A model generated the notes under the pieces. The model was not told the origin of the DNA. It did not search any database and worked only from the letters and a program-made list of their open reading frames with translations. DNA of 6,590 nt from JAABUE01 sp034431895 (GTDB lineage: Bacteria; Chloroflexota; Anaerolineae; Anaerolineales; Villigracilaceae), in contig DAOUCM010000238.1 in assembly GCA_034431895.1 (NCBI GenBank), positions 1 to 6,590 on the forward strand, read 5' to 3'. Below are positions 5,237-6,590 of the stretch, one piece after another. Made by a program: the position numbers and the translations under genes. Every line of letters starts with the position of its first letter. Position 1 is the stretch's first letter.

Positions 5237-5547
5237 GATTCTCCTATTTGGGCTGCCTGAATGACCTCATAGTTTTGCTTGATGATTTGTCGAAATTCTG
5301 GGGAGGTAGAATGCCAATCCAGCACGTCCACGCGGAAGGGTAAGTCCGATTCTTCGAAGGCAATGCGCAAGGCGGCCAATTTCTTGAAAGGCAGTTTCTC
5401 CCTGCCGACAATGGCAAGGTCCAGATCTGAGTAGGGCTTGGCAGCGCCTCGTACTCGCGAGCCAAAGGCCCGCACTTCACAATCTGGAACCAGTCTTTGC
5501 AAGATGTCCTGAATTGTTTGACGTTGCAAAGGGGTAAGGTCAATCAT
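5233..5547 (-). CDS. Minimal nucleotidyltransferase (MNT), antitoxin of a HEPN/MNT pair
   Basis: This 104-aa protein carries the exact GSX10DXD motif of MntA-type enzymes: G29-S30, then D41-x-D43 in AFGSRVRGAAKPYSDLDLAIVG-type context (28-48, strand-helix-strand). D74 in RVDVLDW supplies the third catalytic carboxylate, so the active site looks intact. In the characterised HepT/MntA system the MNT protein neutralises its HEPN ribonuclease partner by transferring AMP units to a tyrosine near the HEPN active site. By analogy this protein would modify the product of the gene just upstream. Its ATG overlaps the HEPN stop by 8 nt (ATGATTGA), and its own stop overlaps the next start by 4 nt, so all three genes are likely co-translated. 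No strong Shine-Dalgarno precedes the start. Family assignment is secure; antitoxin function is inferred. Confidence 0.92.
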   Translation of the reverse strand: MIDLTPLQRQTIQDILQRLVPDCEVRAFGSRVRGAAKPYSDLDLAIVGREKLPFKKLAALRIAFEESDLPFRVDVLDWHSTSPEFRQIIKQNYEVIQAAQIGES

Positions 5548-5974
5548 TGTGGGCTTTCAGATAATTGAGCAGCCGTTCTGCCGCGTGAATGAAGTCGGCA
5601 ATCAGGGTTTGCGCATCCTCTGCTAGTTTGCTATCGTAGCGATGGGATGTCTGGTTGCGCAATTCGCGGAAGGTCATCCAGGCGTCTACATTGTCAATCA
5701 AACGGTTTTCTGCGGCCATACGAAATAGTTCTCGCCGCGTTACGCCCTCCACGTTCTCGCCGGCATTGGTCTCCAGCCAGCGTTTCATCATTTTCCAGCA
5801 GACTTCGTAGGTGAATTCCAGGTTTTGGATTAAACCTGCTTGCAACCCAAAACGAATCACCTGATCTTGCTTGGACATGAAAGTTTCATCAGATACACGT
5901 TGGTAAAGCTGTGATAGCGAGGTCAGCGCCTTTTCCAGTGAAGTCAAGTCAAGTTTTGTGGATGGAGGTTTCAT
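5540..5974 (-). CDS. HEPN-domain protein (HI0074 / nucleotidyltransferase substrate-binding family), toxin candidate
   Basis: From the ATG at 5974 this is a 144-aa all-helical protein. An in-frame TTG at 6010 would add 12 residues, but the ATG gives the usual family start (short tail, then LDLTSLEKAL) and has AAAGG sequences upstream. The family patterns TYEVCWKMMKRWL (56-68) and the LIDN..AW..FRELRNQTSHRYD block are present. The latter includes R106-NQTS-H111-R-Y113, which matches the RX4HXY motif of HEPN ribonucleases, and Y113 corresponds to the tyrosine modified by MntA. HEPN proteins of this kind cut RNA when not neutralised. The MNT gene follows with an 8-nt overlap. The plsX stop lies 38 nt upstream on the same strand, so it probably shares the plsX transcript. 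Whether it is an active toxin or only a substrate-binding partner cannot be told from sequence alone. Confidence 0.9.
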   Translation of the reverse strand: MKPPSTKLDLTSLEKALTSLSQLYQRVSDETFMSKQDQVIRFGLQAGLIQNLEFTYEVCWKMMKRWLETNAGENVEGVTRRELFRMAAENRLIDNVDAWMTFRELRNQTSHRYDSKLAEDAQTLIADFIHAAERLLNYLKAHND

Positions 5975-6012
5975 GGCCTTTTTGCCTTTGAAAGTCACAA
6001 GATGCAACAAAC

Positions 6013-6590
6013 TTACCTGTCTGCTGGTTTCAGGCTTGCCTCGATAGCGGCTTTCAGCGACTCGATCACATTTGTTTCGGCGGCCTCTTTTGCCACGCGG
6101 ACAGCGTTCTTGATGGCGTTGGCATCCGAGCGGCCATGCCCGATGAAGACCAGTCCGTTGACGCCCAGCAGCGGCGCAGCGCCGTGTTCACTGGGATCGA
6201 GCAGTTTCTTGATGCCCCCCAGAGCCGGCTTGACCAACAGCCCGCCTAGCATGGCTAGCGGTCCGCCGTTTTCAATGGCCTGCTTGATTTTGTCTGTAAT
6301 CAACTTTGCCACCGCTTCGGCGGTTTTCAGCATGACGTTGCCGACGAAGCCATCCGTCACAGCCACGTCCACGACCCCGCCGATGACTTCTTTGCCTTCG
6401 ACGTTGCCGTAATAATTCAGCTGGGAGGCCTTGAAGAGCGGCGTGGCTTCCTTGACCAGGTGGTTACCCTTGCCTTCCTCTTCGCCGTTGGATACCAGCC
6501 CGACTTTTGGAGATTTCACGCCGCGCACTTTTTCGGCGTAGATGCTGCCCATGATGCCAAATTGCAGCAGGTTTTCTGGCTTGACATCTG
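6013..6590 (-). CDS. plsX: Phosphate acyltransferase PlsX, C-terminal part (5' partial)
   Basis: About 191 residues are visible, and the reading frame stays open to the window edge; full PlsX is around 330 aa. The enzyme converts acyl-ACP and phosphate to acyl-phosphate, the donor for PlsY in phospholipid synthesis, at the inner face of the membrane. Diagnostic blocks are KPENLLQFGIMGSIYAE (next to the window edge), KVGLVSNGEEEGKGN, VDVAVTDGFVGNVMLKT and GGLLVKPALGG, followed by HGAAPLLGVNG and IGHGRSDANAIKNAV. The ATG at 6552 is internal and not the start. In many genomes plsX is followed by fab genes; here the HEPN gene follows after 38 nt with no terminator. Confidence 0.97.
   Translation of the reverse strand, partial: DVKPENLLQFGIMGSIYAEKVRGVKSPKVGLVSNGEEEGKGNHLVKEATPLFKASQLNYYGNVEGKEVIGGVVDVAVTDGFVGNVMLKTAEAVAKLITDKIKQAIENGGPLAMLGGLLVKPALGGIKKLLDPSEHGAAPLLGVNGLVFIGHGRSDANAIKNAVRVAKEAAETNVIESLKAAIEASLKPADR

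Noticed and set aside
5975..6010. TTG start for the HEPN gene at 6010
   Set aside because: It would add 12 residues with no family similarity; the ATG at 5974 gives the usual N-terminus.
6002..6412. 136-aa open frame on the + strand opposite plsX
   Set aside because: The opposite strand encodes clear PlsX; the Ser/Ala/Pro-rich translation is typical of an antisense frame.

Overview
The window looks like a chromosomal segment of a moderately GC-rich bacterium, most likely a member of the Chloroflexota (class Anaerolineae). That is an inference from the kinds of protein present: a long exonuclease-DinG fusion, a small secreted protein with a Tyr-rich, two-Cys C-terminal half, an HD-GYP tail, a NERD-like membrane protein and a nucleotidyltransferase with a small partner. 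No rRNA or other phylogenetic marker is present, so lineage confidence is only moderate.

Left edge (1-339): the 3' end of an HD-GYP phosphodiesterase gene on the + strand, then a strong palindrome that can end transcription from both sides. 340-1568 is an AT-richer stretch. Hand counts of sample 60-base lines give 23-27 G+C here, against 36-37 in dinG. It holds a small secreted protein (- strand), an intergenic region with an operator-like inverted repeat, a 60-bp decayed copy of the dinG 3' end, and a two-gene + strand module: a 71-aa protein overlapping a 148-aa nucleotidyltransferase by 65 nt.

1569-4367 (- strand) encodes a 932-aa DinG-type protein with an intact N-terminal DEDDh exonuclease, complete superfamily 2 helicase motifs and four cysteines arranged as in the XPD/DinG iron-sulphur cluster. 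Its leader (4368-4543) carries short tandem repeats, a LexA-box-like palindrome over a possible -10 element, and a tandem ATCYGTG repeat.

The right part (4544-6590, - strand) reads as one operon in the order plsX (partial), HEPN-domain protein, MNT nucleotidyltransferase, NERD-like membrane protein. The last three genes overlap by 8 and 4 nt. The HEPN/MNT pair carries the RX4HXY and GSX10DXD motifs of HepT/MntA-type toxin-antitoxin systems.

The most interesting observation is that the 71-aa/nucleotidyltransferase module is bracketed by two direct copies of the dinG 3' end (857-916 decayed, 1569-1628 functional, 47/60 identical). The differences are largely synonymous. This looks like insertion of a small module into the end of dinG with restoration of the reading frame. 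As a result dinG is flanked on both sides by different nucleotidyltransferase-based two-gene modules.
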